Origin: Clostridia bacterium
GTDB lineage: Bacteria > Bacillota > Clostridia > Oscillospirales > CAG-272
Assembly (NCBI GenBank): GCA_017454525.1
Contig: JAFTCT010000120.1
Span: 1-33,457, forward strand
Length of the DNA: 33,457 nucleotides
Direction of reading: 5' to 3'
In this document: piece by piece, positions 7,044 to 15,831 of the stretch
How positions within the stretch are numbered: position 1 is the stretch's first letter
Layout of the letters: every line of letters starts with the position of its first letter
Position numbers and translations under genes: made by a program
The notes under the pieces: generated by a model
The model's database searches: none
What the model was told of the DNA's origin: nothing
Seen by the model: only the letters and a program-made list of their open reading frames with translations

Positions 7044-9884
7044 ATGGAACAGAAATATATCACCGTAAAGGGCGCGCGCGTCCACAATCTGAAGAATATC
7101 GACGTGAAGATCCCCCGCGGGAAGCTCGTGGTGCTCACCGGTATCTCCGGCTCCGGCAAGTCGTCGCTCGCCTTTGACACGCTCTACGCGGAGGGACACC
7201 GCCGGTTCGTGGAGTCCCTCTCCTCCTACGCCCGGATGTTTCTGGGACAGATCGACAAACCCGACGTCGACAGCATCGAGGGGCTGTCCCCCGCCGTTTC
7301 GATCGATCAGAAAACGACCAGCCGCAACCCCCGTTCAACAGTCGGCACCGTCACCGAGATCTACGACTACCTGCGTCTGCTCTACGCCCGCACCGGCGTT
7401 CCGCACTGCCCGGTCTGCGGGAAGGAGATCGTCCGGCGCACGACCGAGAGCATCATCGAAGAGATCCTCTCGCTGCCCGAGGGCAGCCGCATCATGGTGC
7501 TGGCGCCGATGGCGCTCGACAAGAAGGGCACGCACGAAAAGGTCTTCGAGGACGCCCGCAGGAAGGGATTCGCCAGAGTGCGCGCCGACGGGATCCTTTA
7601 CGATCTGTCCGAAAAGATCGAACTGGACAAGAACCTCCGGCACACCGTCGAGATCGTCGTCGACCGTCTGATCGTGAAGGAGAGCGTCCGCTCGCGCCTG
7701 ACCGACTCGGTCGAAAACACCCTCGCGCTGACCGGCGGCACCCTCGCCGTCGCCGTTCTGCCCTCGGAGGAGCGCGAGGCGAAGGAACTGTATTTCTCAC
7801 AGAGTTACGCCTGCGAGGAGCACGGCTTTTCGATGATCGAGCTCTCGCCGCGTATGTTCTCCTTCAACAACCCGTTGGGCGCCTGCCCGCGCTGCGGGGG
7901 ACTGGGCGAGCAGACCATTTTCGCGCCCGAGAAGATCATCCCCGACAGATCGCTCTCCCTGCGCGAGGGCGCCGTCGCCGTCAACGGTTTCAAGACGATC
8001 GGCGAAGAGGCGTACAACGGTCCGCTCTTCGAAGCGGTGGGCAGAGATTACGGGTTCGATTTCGACACGAAGATCGAAGACTATTCGCCCGAGGCGCTGA
8101 AGGTCCTCCTGTGGGGCACCGACCGGCGTTACAGCGTGGCACGCACCTTCGAAGGGATCACGCGCTACGGCAACGTGCGCTTCGAAGGGCTGATCAAAAT
8201 GATCGATCAGCGCTATCAGATGGGGCACAACGAGTATTACGAGCAGTTCATCTCCGCCGTTCCCTGCCCCGAGTGCGGCGGCAGGCGCCTGCGCCCCGAG
8301 ATCCTCGCGGTGACGGTCGGCGGTATGCCGATCGACCGCTTCTGCGACATGACGGTCGAAAAATCGCTTGACTTCTGCGAGCGTCTCGTTCTGGACGCCG
8401 AGAAAACGCTGATCGCCGCGGGCATCCTGAAGGAGGTGCGCGCGCGGCTGAGTTTCTTAAAGAACGTCGGGCTTGAATACCTCACCCTCTCGCGCAAAGC
8501 GGGCTCGCTCTCGGGCGGCGAAGCGCAGCGCATCCGGCTCGCCACACAGATCGGCTCCGCGCTCACGGGCGTCTTGTACGTGCTGGACGAGCCGTCGATC
8601 GGACTGCATCAGCGCGACAACGGCAAGCTCATTTCGGCGCTCAAGGCGCTGCGCGACGCCGGCAACAGCGTGCTGGTGGTCGAGCACGACGAGGAGACGA
8701 TGCTCGAAAGCGACTTCATCGTCGACATCGGACCGGGCGCCGGCGTACAGGGCGGCGAGATCGTCGCGGCGTGCACGCCGAAGGAACTGCTGAAAAACAG
8801 AAGATCTGTCACCGCCGATTTCCTGTCCGGCAGAAGGTCGATCCCCGTCCCCGCGCGGCGCCGCCCCGGGAACGGCAAAGCGATCACCGTGCACGGCGCG
8901 CGGCAGAACAACCTGAAGAATATCGACGTCACGGTCCCGCTGGGCTGCTTCACCTGCGTGACCGGCGTTTCGGGCTCGGGCAAGTCGTCGCTGGTCAACG
9001 GCATCATCTATCCCCTGCTGGCGCGGACGCTCAACGGCGCCTACACCTATCCGGGCGACTGCGACGGGATCACGGGAACGGAGCATCTCGACAAGGTGAT
9101 CTGCATCGACCAGTCGCCGATCGGCAGAACGCCGCGCTCCAATCCCGCCACCTATACCGGGCTTTTCACGGAGATCCGCGATCTCTTCGCGCAGACGCCC
9201 GACGCCAAGCGCCGCGGCTATGGACCCGGGCGCTTCTCCTTCAACGTCAAGGGCGGCAGGTGCGAGGCGTGCGAGGGCGACGGCGTCAAGAAGATCGAGA
9301 TGCATTTCCTGCCCGATGTTTACGTGCGCTGTGAAGCGTGCAAGGGAAAGCGCTACAACGCCGAAACGCTTGAAGTGCGCTACAAGGGCAAGGACATCTC
9401 CGAGGTCCTGGATATGACCGTCGCGGAGGGCGTCGAATTCTTCGGACATCTGCCGAAGATCGCAAAATACCTCAGGACGATGGACGAGGTGGGTCTGGGA
9501 TATATCGGCATCGGACAGGCGGCGACCACCCTTTCGGGGGGAGAGGCGCAGCGTGTGAAGCTCTCGACGGAGCTCTCGAAGAAGAGCACCGGCAAAACGC
9601 TCTATATCCTCGACGAACCGACGACCGGACTGCATACGGCGGACGTTCAGAAGCTTCTGTATATCCTTGACCGGCTCGTCGATCAGGGCAACACCGTTCT
9701 GGTCATCGAGCACAATCTCGACGTTGTCAAGTGCGCCGATCACATCATCGATCTCGGTCCCGAAGGAGGCGAGGGCGGCGGACGGGTGATCGCGCGCGGC
9801 ACGCCCGAGGAGGTCGCGGCGTGCGAAGCGTCGTACACCGGACAGTTCTTGAGGAAAATCCTGACGGCAAAAGCAAAAAAATGA
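7044..9884 (+). CDS. uvrA: Excinuclease ABC subunit A
   Basis: A 946-residue UvrA, the dimeric damage sensor of nucleotide excision repair and a member of the ABC ATPase superfamily. It has two nucleotide-binding halves. The first has Walker [10 protein letters not shown] (33-41) and signature [16 protein letters not shown] with Walker [12 protein letters not shown]. The second has [24 protein letters not shown] and [11 protein letters not shown]. Zinc-binding cysteine pairs are [12 protein letters not shown] and the C-terminal module [10 protein letters not shown]...[10 protein letters not shown]. Length is typical. The ribosome site is a weak AAGAAAAG run, consistent with coupling to uvrB. 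No terminator is obvious after the gene; the secG promoter starts 28 bases later. Confidence 0.98.
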   Translation: MEQKYITVKGARVHNLKNIDVKIPRGKLVVLTGISGSGKSSLAFDTLYAEGHRRFVESLSSYARMFLGQIDKPDVDSIEGLSPAVSIDQKTTSRNPRSTVGTVTEIYDYLRLLYARTGVPHCPVCGKEIVRRTTESIIEEILSLPEGSRIMVLAPMALDKKGTHEKVFEDARRKGFARVRADGILYDLSEKIELDKNLRHTVEIVVDRLIVKESVRSRLTDSVENTLALTGGTLAVAVLPSEEREAKELYFSQSYACEEHGFSMIELSPRMFSFNNPLGACPRCGGLGEQTIFAPEKIIPDRSLSLREGAVAVNGFKTIGEEAYNGPLFEAVGRDYGFDFDTKIEDYSPEALKVLLWGTDRRYSVARTFEGITRYGNVRFEGLIKMIDQRYQMGHNEYYEQFISAVPCPECGGRRLRPEILAVTVGGMPIDRFCDMTVEKSLDFCERLVLDAEKTLIAAGILKEVRARLSFLKNVGLEYLTLSRKAGSLSGGEAQRIRLATQIGSALTGVLYVLDEPSIGLHQRDNGKLISALKALRDAGNSVLVVEHDEETMLESDFIVDIGPGAGVQGGEIVAACTPKELLKNRRSVTADFLSGRRSIPVPARRRPGNGKAITVHGARQNNLKNIDVTVPLGCFTCVTGVSGSGKSSLVNGIIYPLLARTLNGAYTYPGDCDGITGTEHLDKVICIDQSPIGRTPRSNPATYTGLFTEIRDLFAQTPDAKRRGYGPGRFSFNVKGGRCEACEGDGVKKIEMHFLPDVYVRCEACKGKRYNAETLEVRYKGKDISEVLDMTVAEGVEFFGHLPKIAKYLRTMDEVGLGYIGIGQAATTLSGGEAQRVKLSTELSKKSTGKTLYILDEPTTGLHTADVQKLLYILDRLVDQGNTVLVIEHNLDVVKCADHIIDLGPEGGEGGGRVIARGTPEEVAACEASYTGQFLRKILTAKAKK

Positions 9885-9912
9885 AATTTTATAAAAAAAA
9901 TTAAAAAAACGC

Positions 9913-9941
9913 TTGCAATCGGAAGACAGTTGTGCTATAAT
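9913..9941 (+). promoter_or_regulatory. Sigma-A promoter of secG
   Basis: -35 TTGCAA (9913-9918), a 17-base spacer, -10 TATAAT (9936-9941). The leader to the secG start is about 95 bases. I see only a weak TCAC/GTGA hairpin in it and no known riboswitch. Confidence 0.85.
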
Positions 9942-10043
9942 GCTCGTGTTTCACTAAAAGGTGACCTCTGCCCTCGGCGGATCTCATCTCCATGATAAAG
10001 TTACCGGGTACTCTCCCGCTGTCAAAGAAAGGATCAAGAATTT

Positions 10044-10433
10044 ATGTCTACCACCGTTCAAATCGTATTCGGATTCATTCTCCTGGCGTTCGCCATCTTC
10101 CTTGTCATCGCCGTTCTGATGCAGGAAGGCAAGTCCTACGGACTCAGCGGCGCGATCTCCGGCGGCGCCGACACCATGTTCGGCAAGACCAGAGGTAAAA
10201 AGGTTTCCGAGATGCTCTCGAAGGTCACCACGATTATCGCGATCATCTTCGCCGTGATGGTCATCATCCTCACGACCGTCAACAGAAACGAAGTCGACCC
10301 GGATATCGACACCATCAACGCCGATCCCGTCGAGGAGACGACTGCCGCCGAGACTGCGACGGCTGCCGAAACGACCGCGGAAGCGGTTGCCGAAACCGCC
10401 GTCGAGACTGCTGCGGAAACGCCCGCGGCGTGA
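10044..10433 (+). CDS. secG: Preprotein translocase subunit SecG
   Basis: A 129-residue SecG, the small accessory subunit of the SecYEG channel. It has two membrane segments (about 5-26 and 61-80) around the conserved loop MQEGKSYGLSGAISGGADTM followed by FGKTRGKK. The membrane core (about 80 residues) is normal. Beyond it is a tail of about 45 residues made almost only of Ala, Glu, Thr and Val with repeated AAET/AETA motifs, which makes the protein longer than the usual 70-80 residues. AAGGA lies 10 bases before the ATG. The gene has its own promoter and terminator and is a single-gene unit. Confidence 0.93.
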   Translation: MSTTVQIVFGFILLAFAIFLVIAVLMQEGKSYGLSGAISGGADTMFGKTRGKKVSEMLSKVTTIIAIIFAVMVIILTTVNRNEVDPDIDTINADPVEETTAAETATAAETTAEAVAETAVETAAETPAA

Positions 10434-10447
10434 TCGTACCCGACCGT

Positions 10448-10505
10448 AAAGGGGCTGTTTATTCAGCGCGGGCGCGCTGTATGAAACAGCCCCTTTGGCG
10501 TTTTT
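10448..10505 (+). terminator. Rho-independent terminator of secG
   Basis: Perfect 13-base arms AAAGGGGCTGTTT (10448-10460) and AAACAGCCCCTTT (10484-10496) enclose an inner CAGCGC/GCGCTG hairpin, and a TTTTT run follows at 10501-10505. Confidence 0.93.
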
Positions 10506-10553
10506 ATCTGCTTGTATATGCACATTTTTCTTCTTTTTTGTGCAAAATCCTTC

Positions 10554-10582
10554 TTGACAAACAGGAAAAACTGTGCTACTAT
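10554..10582 (+). promoter_or_regulatory. Sigma-A promoter of the thrS T-box transcript
   Basis: -35 TTGACA (10554-10559), a 17-base spacer, -10 TACTAT (10577-10582). It is followed by the long T-box leader. Confidence 0.88.
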
Positions 10583-10588
10583 CATTGC

Positions 10589-10817
10589 ATCCGGTTTTTC
10601 CGGATCCTTTCGGAACAAGCCCTTTTCAGATCTCGGCGCAGAGAGCGGCAGTAAGGTGAGAGTGCCGCCCGGTATGATGAAAAACGGTACCGCCCGAAAC
10701 GGGAACAGCAGAATATGAAATGAGTGAAAAACTCGGGTGGAACCGTGCGGGAACTTGTATGAAGTGCCTCACCCCGAAGGGACGTTACGTCCTTTGGGGC
10801 GGGCTTTTTTGTTTTTT
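10589..10817 (+). promoter_or_regulatory. T-box leader controlling thrS
   Basis: The transcript leader carries the T-box core GGGTGGAACCGTGC (10735-10748), which pairs with the free 3' end of uncharged tRNA, followed by a terminator with a T-run. Upstream is a stem I-like part with CGGCA/TGCCG around a loop containing GGTGAGAG, the usual conserved distal element, and a GAGT/ACTC stem just before the T-box. A hairpin ATCCGG/CCGGAT (10589-10605) opens the leader. The amino acid is taken as threonine because thrS follows. An ACC triplet at 10689-10691 is a possible specifier codon, but I could not prove its place in the specifier loop. Uncharged tRNA-Thr should favour the antiterminator and switch thrS on. 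Confidence 0.9.
10772..10817 (+). terminator. Terminator hairpin of the thrS T-box
   Basis: CCCC-GAAGGGACG (from 10772) pairs with CGTCCTTTGGGG (to 10799) around a TTA loop, with one bulged G and one G-T pair. T-runs follow at 10805-10810 and 10812-10817. It ends the transcript before thrS unless the T-box antiterminator forms. Confidence 0.9.
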
Positions 10818-10874
10818 ACCGCCTCAAACAACGACAAAAAAAACAAAATCCATCAAAGAAAAGAGGAACACACA

Positions 10875-12809
10875 ATGAACGTGATCATTGAAGGAAAGGA
10901 ATATCTCTTCTCTTCTCCCGTCACGGCGTACGACGCCCTCAAAGAGGCGGAGAAGATCTCAAGAGAAGTATTGGCTGCAAACGTGAACGGTAAAACCGTC
11001 TCGCTCTCGACCGAACTGAAGGACGGCGACACGCTGTCCGCTCTGACCTTCCGGGACGAGGAGGGCAGAAAGGTCTACCGTCACACCGCTTCGCACATTC
11101 TGGCGCAGGCGGTCAAGCGCCTCTATCCCGAGGCGAAGCTCACCATCGGTCCCGCGATCGAGAACGGCTTCTACTACGACTTCGACAGCCCCGTGACCTT
11201 CGGTCCCGACGAGCTGCGCGCCATCGAAAAGGAAATGAAAAAGATCGTTTCCGAGAATCTGCGCATCGAGCGCTTCGTTCTGCCGAAGGCCGAGGCGCTG
11301 GCGTTCGTGCGCGAAAAGGGCGAGCCCTACAAGGAACTGCTGATCGAGCGCATTCCCGACGGCGAGGAGATCTCCTTCTACCGTCAGGGCGAATTCACAG
11401 ACCTCTGCGCCGGTCCCCACCTCTTCTCCACCGCCGCCGTGCGCGCCTTCAAACTGACCGCCTGCACCGGCGCGTACTGGGAGGGCAAATCGGAAAACAA
11501 GATGCTGCAGCGCATCTACGGCACGGCGTTCCCGACCAAGGAGGAACTCAACGCCCATCTTGAAATGGTCGAGGAAGCCAAGAAGCGCGATCACAACAAA
11601 TTAGGCAGAGAACTCGAATACTTCACGACCTCCGACGTGGTCGGACAGGGACTGCCGATCATCCTGCCCAAGGGCGCGACGGTCATCCGCGTCATGCAGC
11701 GCTTCGTCGAGGACGAGGAGGCGCGCCGCGGCTGGATCCCGACGATGACCCCCTTCATGGCGAAGCCCGATCTCTATAAGATCTCCGGTCACTGGGATCA
11801 CTACCGCGACGGGATGTTCGTCATCGGCGACCCCGAGAGCAAGGACTGCCTGGCGCTCCGTCCCATGACCTGCCCCTTCCAGTATCAGGCGTACCTCAAC
11901 AAGGCGCGCTCCTACCGCGATCTGCCGCTGCGCTACAACGAGACCTCCTACCTCTTCCGCAACGAGGACTCGGGCGAAATGCACGGACTGATCCGCGTCA
12001 GACAGTTCACCATCTCCGAAGGACATCTGATGTGCACCCCCGAACAGCTCGAGGACGAATTCAGAAGCTGCCTGGAGCTTGCAAACTATATGCTCAAATG
12101 CGTCGGTCTTGACGACGACGTCTCCTACCGCTTCTCCCAGTGGGATCCCGCCAACCGCGACAAGTATATCGGCACCGACGAGCAGTGGGACGAGGCGCAG
12201 GGCACCATGAAGAAGATCCTCGACGACCTCGGACTGGACTATAAGATCGGCGTCGGCGAGGCGGCGTTCTACGGCCCGAAGCTCGACATTCAGATCAAGA
12301 ACGTCCACGGCAAGGAGGATACCCTGATCACCATCCAGATCGACCAGATGCTGGCTAAGAACTTCGGCATGGAGTACGTCGACCGCGACGGACAGAAGAA
12401 GAACCCCTATATCATCCACCGCACCTCGATCGGCTGCTATCAGCGCACGCTGGCGCTCATCATCGAGAAGTTCGCCGGCGCTCTGCCGATGTGGCTGGCG
12501 CCCGTGCAGGTGAAGGTCCTGCCCATAGGACTCGATCAGCATCCCTACGCCGAGGAGGTCGCCGCAAAACTGCGCGCCGCCGGCATCCGTACCGAACTGG
12601 ACGAGCGCGAGGAGAAGATCGGCTATAAGATCCGCGAGGCGCAGCTTCAGAAGGTTCCCTATATGCTCGTCCTCGGCGCAAAGGAAGCCGAGAGCGGCAC
12701 CGTCGCCGTCCGCGACCGCAGGCAGGGCGACGCCGGCAGCGTGCCCTTCGAGGATTTCCTCGCCCGCGCCGTGAAGGAGACCGAAGAGAAATATATCGAG
12801 AAAAACTGA
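10875..12809 (+). CDS. thrS: Threonyl-tRNA synthetase
   Basis: A 644-residue ThrRS that charges tRNA-Thr. It has a TGS domain (about 1-60), the editing domain with HTASH (70-74) and DLCAGPH, the class II core, and an anticodon-binding domain from about 535 (PVQVKVLPIGLDQHPYAEE). The zinc-ligand positions are kept: Cys in RPMTCPF, His in SEGHLMC, His in YIIHRTSIG. Nearby residues differ from the textbook enzyme: MTCPFQ instead of MNCPxH, and FTISEGH instead of FTQDDAH. I recognise this as a ThrRS subclass in Clostridia. The reading frame is open upstream to 10737, but that part is T-box leader. The ATG at 10875 has AGAGGA 7 bases upstream and begins the TGS domain. Confidence 0.97.
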   Translation: MNVIIEGKEYLFSSPVTAYDALKEAEKISREVLAANVNGKTVSLSTELKDGDTLSALTFRDEEGRKVYRHTASHILAQAVKRLYPEAKLTIGPAIENGFYYDFDSPVTFGPDELRAIEKEMKKIVSENLRIERFVLPKAEALAFVREKGEPYKELLIERIPDGEEISFYRQGEFTDLCAGPHLFSTAAVRAFKLTACTGAYWEGKSENKMLQRIYGTAFPTKEELNAHLEMVEEAKKRDHNKLGRELEYFTTSDVVGQGLPIILPKGATVIRVMQRFVEDEEARRGWIPTMTPFMAKPDLYKISGHWDHYRDGMFVIGDPESKDCLALRPMTCPFQYQAYLNKARSYRDLPLRYNETSYLFRNEDSGEMHGLIRVRQFTISEGHLMCTPEQLEDEFRSCLELANYMLKCVGLDDDVSYRFSQWDPANRDKYIGTDEQWDEAQGTMKKILDDLGLDYKIGVGEAAFYGPKLDIQIKNVHGKEDTLITIQIDQMLAKNFGMEYVDRDGQKKNPYIIHRTSIGCYQRTLALIIEKFAGALPMWLAPVQVKVLPIGLDQHPYAEEVAAKLRAAGIRTELDEREEKIGYKIREAQLQKVPYMLVLGAKEAESGTVAVRDRRQGDAGSVPFEDFLARAVKETEEKYIEKN

Positions 12810-12826
12810 CGCAAGTCCCGAAAAAC

Positions 12827-12877
12827 GGGGTGTTCCGTTCAGCGCCGCCGCGCTGAACGGAACGCCCCTTGTTTTTT
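12827..12877 (+). terminator. Rho-independent terminator of thrS
   Basis: A 19-pair stem runs from GGGG at 12827 to CCCC ending at 12868, with one G-T pair and a CGCC loop, followed by TTTTTT at 12872-12877. The next 140 bases, up to the promoter at 13022, hold several CCGG-rich inverted repeats but no gene I can recognise. Confidence 0.93.
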
Positions 12878-13021
12878 CGCCCGGAATCATAACGCAACGA
12901 CGTTTCCGGGTTGTTTCAAATCCCGGGTATGACCTGTCCGGGCATCGGCTGCCGGATCATCCGGATTTCCCGCGTTTTCCCGCGTCTTCCACGCGCTTTT
13001 GAAAAAAGTCGCATTTTAATG

Positions 13022-13050
13022 TTGACAAATCTGTAAAAATGTAGTAATAT
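13022..13050 (+). promoter_or_regulatory. Sigma-A promoter of the secreted multidomain protein
   Basis: -35 TTGACA (13022-13027), a 17-base spacer, -10 TAATAT (13045-13050), about 50 bases before the start codon. Confidence 0.85.
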
Positions 13051-13105
13051 TGATGCGTATCGACTTAAAAACGACAAAAGAAAGGAACGCAGAGAGAATT
13101 GCGAT

Positions 13106-15295
13106 ATGAACAAGACGAATAAAATCGCTGTAAAGGTCCTGTCGGCGCTGCTCGCCGCCGTGATCTTCGCGCTGCTCTGCGTGCCTGCGTACGCATTGCT
13201 GCCCGACAACGAGCGGCTTCCGGGCTACACGATGTCCTCGTCCTACAAATCGGGCGTATACTACCAGCGTCTCCTCGCCGTCAAGCTGACCGGCGATATG
13301 CGCAAGGATATCGTGGCGGTCTGCAAAAGCCAGGTGGATTATCACGAGGGCGGATCGACCTCCTCGATGGACGGGACCTCCTCGAGCAGCGGGAACTATA
13401 CCGAATACAACAACTTCTACACCGCCTACGCCAAGAGCATGGGCGACAGCTACAATTACATCAACTGCGCGTGGTGCGGGTCGTTCGTCGCCTTCTGTAT
13501 GTATATGGCGCGCGTACCCGAAAACGTCCTGCATCTCTCGGCGCAGACCAATCCGCAGGCGTTCGGCATCCTCGGCGACAAAAAGAAAGCCGGCGCAAAA
13601 TACAAAAAATGGACCGAAACGGTCATCAAGGGCGGCAGTTACACCCCCCTGCCCGGCGATATCGTCTTCTTCGCATACAGCGAAGGCTCCTCCTCATACC
13701 GGCATATCGGCATCGTCGAATCCTGCACGTTCGGCTATAACGACGCGGGACAGAAGACCATGACGGTCAACACCTTCGAGGGCAACTGCTCTGACAAGGT
13801 CAAGAACAACCACTGGACCTTCACCGCCGATTCGAGCGGCCGCTGCTACAGCGGGATGTACATCACCGGATTCGGCATTCCGAATTACACGACGCAGATC
13901 GTTGACGACGGCGGCGGCGATACCCCGCCCGTGACCGGCGATTTCGACCTCGGCGCCTACGGCGGATCGCTTCTGAAGAGCGGTTCGACCGGAGAGGACG
14001 TCCTTCGACTGCAGTTCGGGCTCAACGTCATCGCGTGGGGCTCGGGCGTCTCCTCCGCGTGCCCGGTCAGCGGTACCTTTGACAGCAATACCCAGAGCGC
14101 CGTCAGGGCGTACCAGACGGCGTACGGTCTTGAGGTGGACGGCGTCGTCGGAAGCCAGACCTTTACGAGTCTCCGCAGCGAAGTCAACCGCATGATCGCG
14201 GGTGAGAGCGGCGACTGTATCGTGAACGGCGAAGGAAAACTGATCCTGTACAAAGGAAAATCGGGGGACGTCGTTCTTCCCGAAGGCTGTGTTTCGATCG
14301 GCGGATACGCCTTCTTCAATGCAAAGCTGAAGACCCTCGTGCTCCCGAAGAACTTCAAAACAATCTATTCCAACGCTTTTTACGGCGTTTCTTCCCTTTC
14401 CGCGGTCACGCTTTCGGTGAGCGCCGAGGAAGCGAAGAAGATCGGGGTCTCCTCCGTCGGCAACGACGCGTACACCAACGCGCCGAAGACCTATACCGTC
14501 AAGAGCCATGAGATCACGTTCATCGTCGGCGATCTGACGAAAGCGCAGAATTTCGATGAAGGAACGGTTCCGGTCTACTCCGGCGGCACCGACCGTCCGG
14601 CGGACGACAGGATCTGGTTCTTCACCGGATGGGACAAGCCCTTTGCGCCCGTCACGGGTCCCGCGACCTATACGGCGCAGTACGATTCCATTCCCAACGC
14701 GACGGTCACGCTCGAATCGATCGAGCGCCCGGTCGGCATCGAAAACGCCTTCTCCGCGGAGATCACCGCGTCGGGGCTGGTGAACGTATCGTCCTTCTCG
14801 TTTGAGATCGATTACTCGCAGTACGCCGGCGCGCTGACGCTCAACGGCTGCGTCGCGTGCCCCGGTCTTGACGGCGTCACCGTCGAAACGCCCGCCGAGG
14901 GCGTGCTGCGCGTCAGATACGAGGGCGAGGCGCTCTCGGGCAGAACAGAACTCGTCAGGCTCGACTTCACGGTCGCACAGCACGTCGTCAGCGAACAGAT
15001 CTGCATTCCGGTCTGCGCCGGCATGAACGGCGACTTCTTCACCGAAACGAACGGCAGACTTTACGCCTATCCGTCAAACGGCTGCTGCGTCATCGCCAAG
15101 GTCGAGCGCATGGCGTATTACGACGTCGACAGCTCGGGCGTCCTTGACATCAACGACGTCACCGCGGCGCTGGACCGTCTCTGCACGATGCCAGCGCACA
15201 CGCCGGGCGACGGGATCAACGCCGTCAGCTCGATCGACGATATCACGCGTCTGCTCGACGTGATCTCCCGTCAGCAGTCCCGCCCGCACAAATGA
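13106..15295 (+). CDS. Secreted CHAP-type peptidase with PG-binding, LRR, cohesin-like and dockerin-like domains
   Basis: A 729-residue secreted protein. A signal peptide ends at VPAYA (about residue 30). Next is a CHAP/amidase-type cysteine peptidase (about 60-260) with the likely nucleophile in NCAWCGSFVAF (C124) and His in SSYRHIGIVES (H200). A peptidoglycan-binding repeat follows (about 285-360; VDGVVGSQTF), then a BspA-like leucine-rich segment (378-435; CVSIGGYAFFNAKLKTLVLP) and a short InlB-type repeat (GWDKPFAPVTGPATYTAQY). A cohesin-like beta domain (about 531-625) and a dockerin-like end (671-720) complete it. The first dockerin calcium loop, DVDSSGVLDIND, is good; the second (GINAVSSIDD) is degenerate. 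It probably cuts or remodels peptidoglycan at the cell surface. It has its own promoter and terminator. The first two domains are firm; the cohesin-like call is the weakest. Confidence 0.85.
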   Translation: MNKTNKIAVKVLSALLAAVIFALLCVPAYALLPDNERLPGYTMSSSYKSGVYYQRLLAVKLTGDMRKDIVAVCKSQVDYHEGGSTSSMDGTSSSSGNYTEYNNFYTAYAKSMGDSYNYINCAWCGSFVAFCMYMARVPENVLHLSAQTNPQAFGILGDKKKAGAKYKKWTETVIKGGSYTPLPGDIVFFAYSEGSSSYRHIGIVESCTFGYNDAGQKTMTVNTFEGNCSDKVKNNHWTFTADSSGRCYSGMYITGFGIPNYTTQIVDDGGGDTPPVTGDFDLGAYGGSLLKSGSTGEDVLRLQFGLNVIAWGSGVSSACPVSGTFDSNTQSAVRAYQTAYGLEVDGVVGSQTFTSLRSEVNRMIAGESGDCIVNGEGKLILYKGKSGDVVLPEGCVSIGGYAFFNAKLKTLVLPKNFKTIYSNAFYGVSSLSAVTLSVSAEEAKKIGVSSVGNDAYTNAPKTYTVKSHEITFIVGDLTKAQNFDEGTVPVYSGGTDRPADDRIWFFTGWDKPFAPVTGPATYTAQYDSIPNATVTLESIERPVGIENAFSAEITASGLVNVSSFSFEIDYSQYAGALTLNGCVACPGLDGVTVETPAEGVLRVRYEGEALSGRTELVRLDFTVAQHVVSEQICIPVCAGMNGDFFTETNGRLYAYPSNGCCVIAKVERMAYYDVDSSGVLDINDVTAALDRLCTMPAHTPGDGINAVSSIDDITRLLDVISRQQSRPHK

Positions 15296-15318
15296 GATCC
15301 GGATAAATCCGGAGAAAT

Positions 15319-15371
15319 AAAAAAGGATCGCTTCGTTTCGCGCCGGGCGCGAAACGAAGCGATCCTTTTTT
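15319..15371. terminator. Two-way terminator between convergent genes
   Basis: Perfect 25-base arms from AAAAAAGGATCG (15319) to CGATCCTTTTTT (15371) with a CGG loop. With A-runs on one side and T-runs on the other it works in both directions: after the secreted protein on the plus strand and after the XRE gene on the minus strand, whose stop is 3 bases away. Confidence 0.95.
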
Positions 15372-15373
15372 CG

Positions 15374-15664
15374 TCATTTCTCTTTTTTCTTCGGAACGAG
15401 GTAGTCTTCCAGTTCATCGGTGACGGTGCCCATGACCTTCATGAGCATCTTTGTGTCGGGGTTGCCCGAGAACACCAGCACCAGTGACAGATACGTATTC
15501 CAGGTCATCGGACGTTTCTTGTTCTCGATCGAGATCACGGTATGACGGCTGACGCCGATGATCTTCGCGATCTCTTCCTGTGTGAAGCCGAGCTTCGTGC
15601 GAAGCATGGGGAGGTTGTCCGCCATGTTCTCGATCAGTGCTTTTCTGTTGATTTCGTTTTCCAT
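15374..15664 (-). CDS. XRE-family helix-turn-helix regulator
   Basis: A 96-residue protein with a Cro/CI-type helix-turn-helix at about residues 15-50: LPMLRTKLGFTQEEIAKIIG followed by VSRHTVISIENKKRPMTWNT. The remainder is a short helical C-terminus with a Lys-rich end (PKKKEK). It should bind DNA as a dimer; the target is unknown. The ATG at 15664 is chosen over the upstream in-frame start at 15703 because GGAG lies 7 bases before it. The gene has its own promoter and a leader with two strong palindromes, which could be operators for autoregulation. It converges on the secreted peptidase gene and shares a terminator with it. Confidence 0.9.
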   Translation of the reverse strand: MENEINRKALIENMADNLPMLRTKLGFTQEEIAKIIGVSRHTVISIENKKRPMTWNTYLSLVLVFSGNPDTKMLMKVMGTVTDELEDYLVPKKKEK

Positions 15665-15683
15665 TTTGCGCTCCTTTTCTTTT

Positions 15684-15733
15684 GCAGCTCTGCTGCGGTA
15701 CAAGCGCGCCTCCGGGATCCCCGGTCGGCGCGC
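15684..15733. other. Two palindromes in the XRE gene leader, candidate operators
   Basis: GCAGC-TCT-GCTGC (15684-15696) and a larger nested palindrome (15704-15733) with outer arms GCGCGCC/GGCGCGC and inner CCGGG/CCCGG around GAT lie between the XRE promoter and its start codon. They may be protein sites or RNA hairpins. They stand 10-60 bases after the -10 box, typical of an autoregulated small regulator. Confidence 0.5.
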
Positions 15734-15742
15734 GCCTTTGCA

Positions 15743-15771
15743 AGTATAAACCGTTTTGGGAAATAAGTCAA
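15743..15771 (-). promoter_or_regulatory. Sigma-A promoter of the XRE regulator gene
   Basis: On the minus strand: -35 TTGACT (15766-15771), a 17-base spacer, -10 TATACT (15743-15748). I see no minus-strand terminator between the CBS gene and this promoter, so some read-through from the operon upstream is likely. Confidence 0.87.
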
Positions 15772-15831
15772 GCGTTTTTTCGCTTTTATCCCGTTTTTCC
15801 GCTTTTCACCGTACCGGAAACGGCAAGCGGA

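Noticed and set aside
8457..9743. A 428-codon minus-strand frame inside uvrA
   Set aside because: It is the antisense shadow of uvrA, with no family motif and no ribosome site.
10737..10874. An N-terminal extension of ThrRS by 46 residues
   Set aside because: This stretch is the T-box and its terminator. The ATG at 10875 has a good ribosome site and starts the TGS domain.
12878..13021. A structured RNA gene in the CCGG-rich stretch after thrS
   Set aside because: There are several small inverted repeats but no promoter, terminator or known RNA motif of its own.
15772..15831. A hairpin as terminator of the CBS gene
   Set aside because: The hairpin is followed by A and not T on the minus strand, so it would not stop that transcript.
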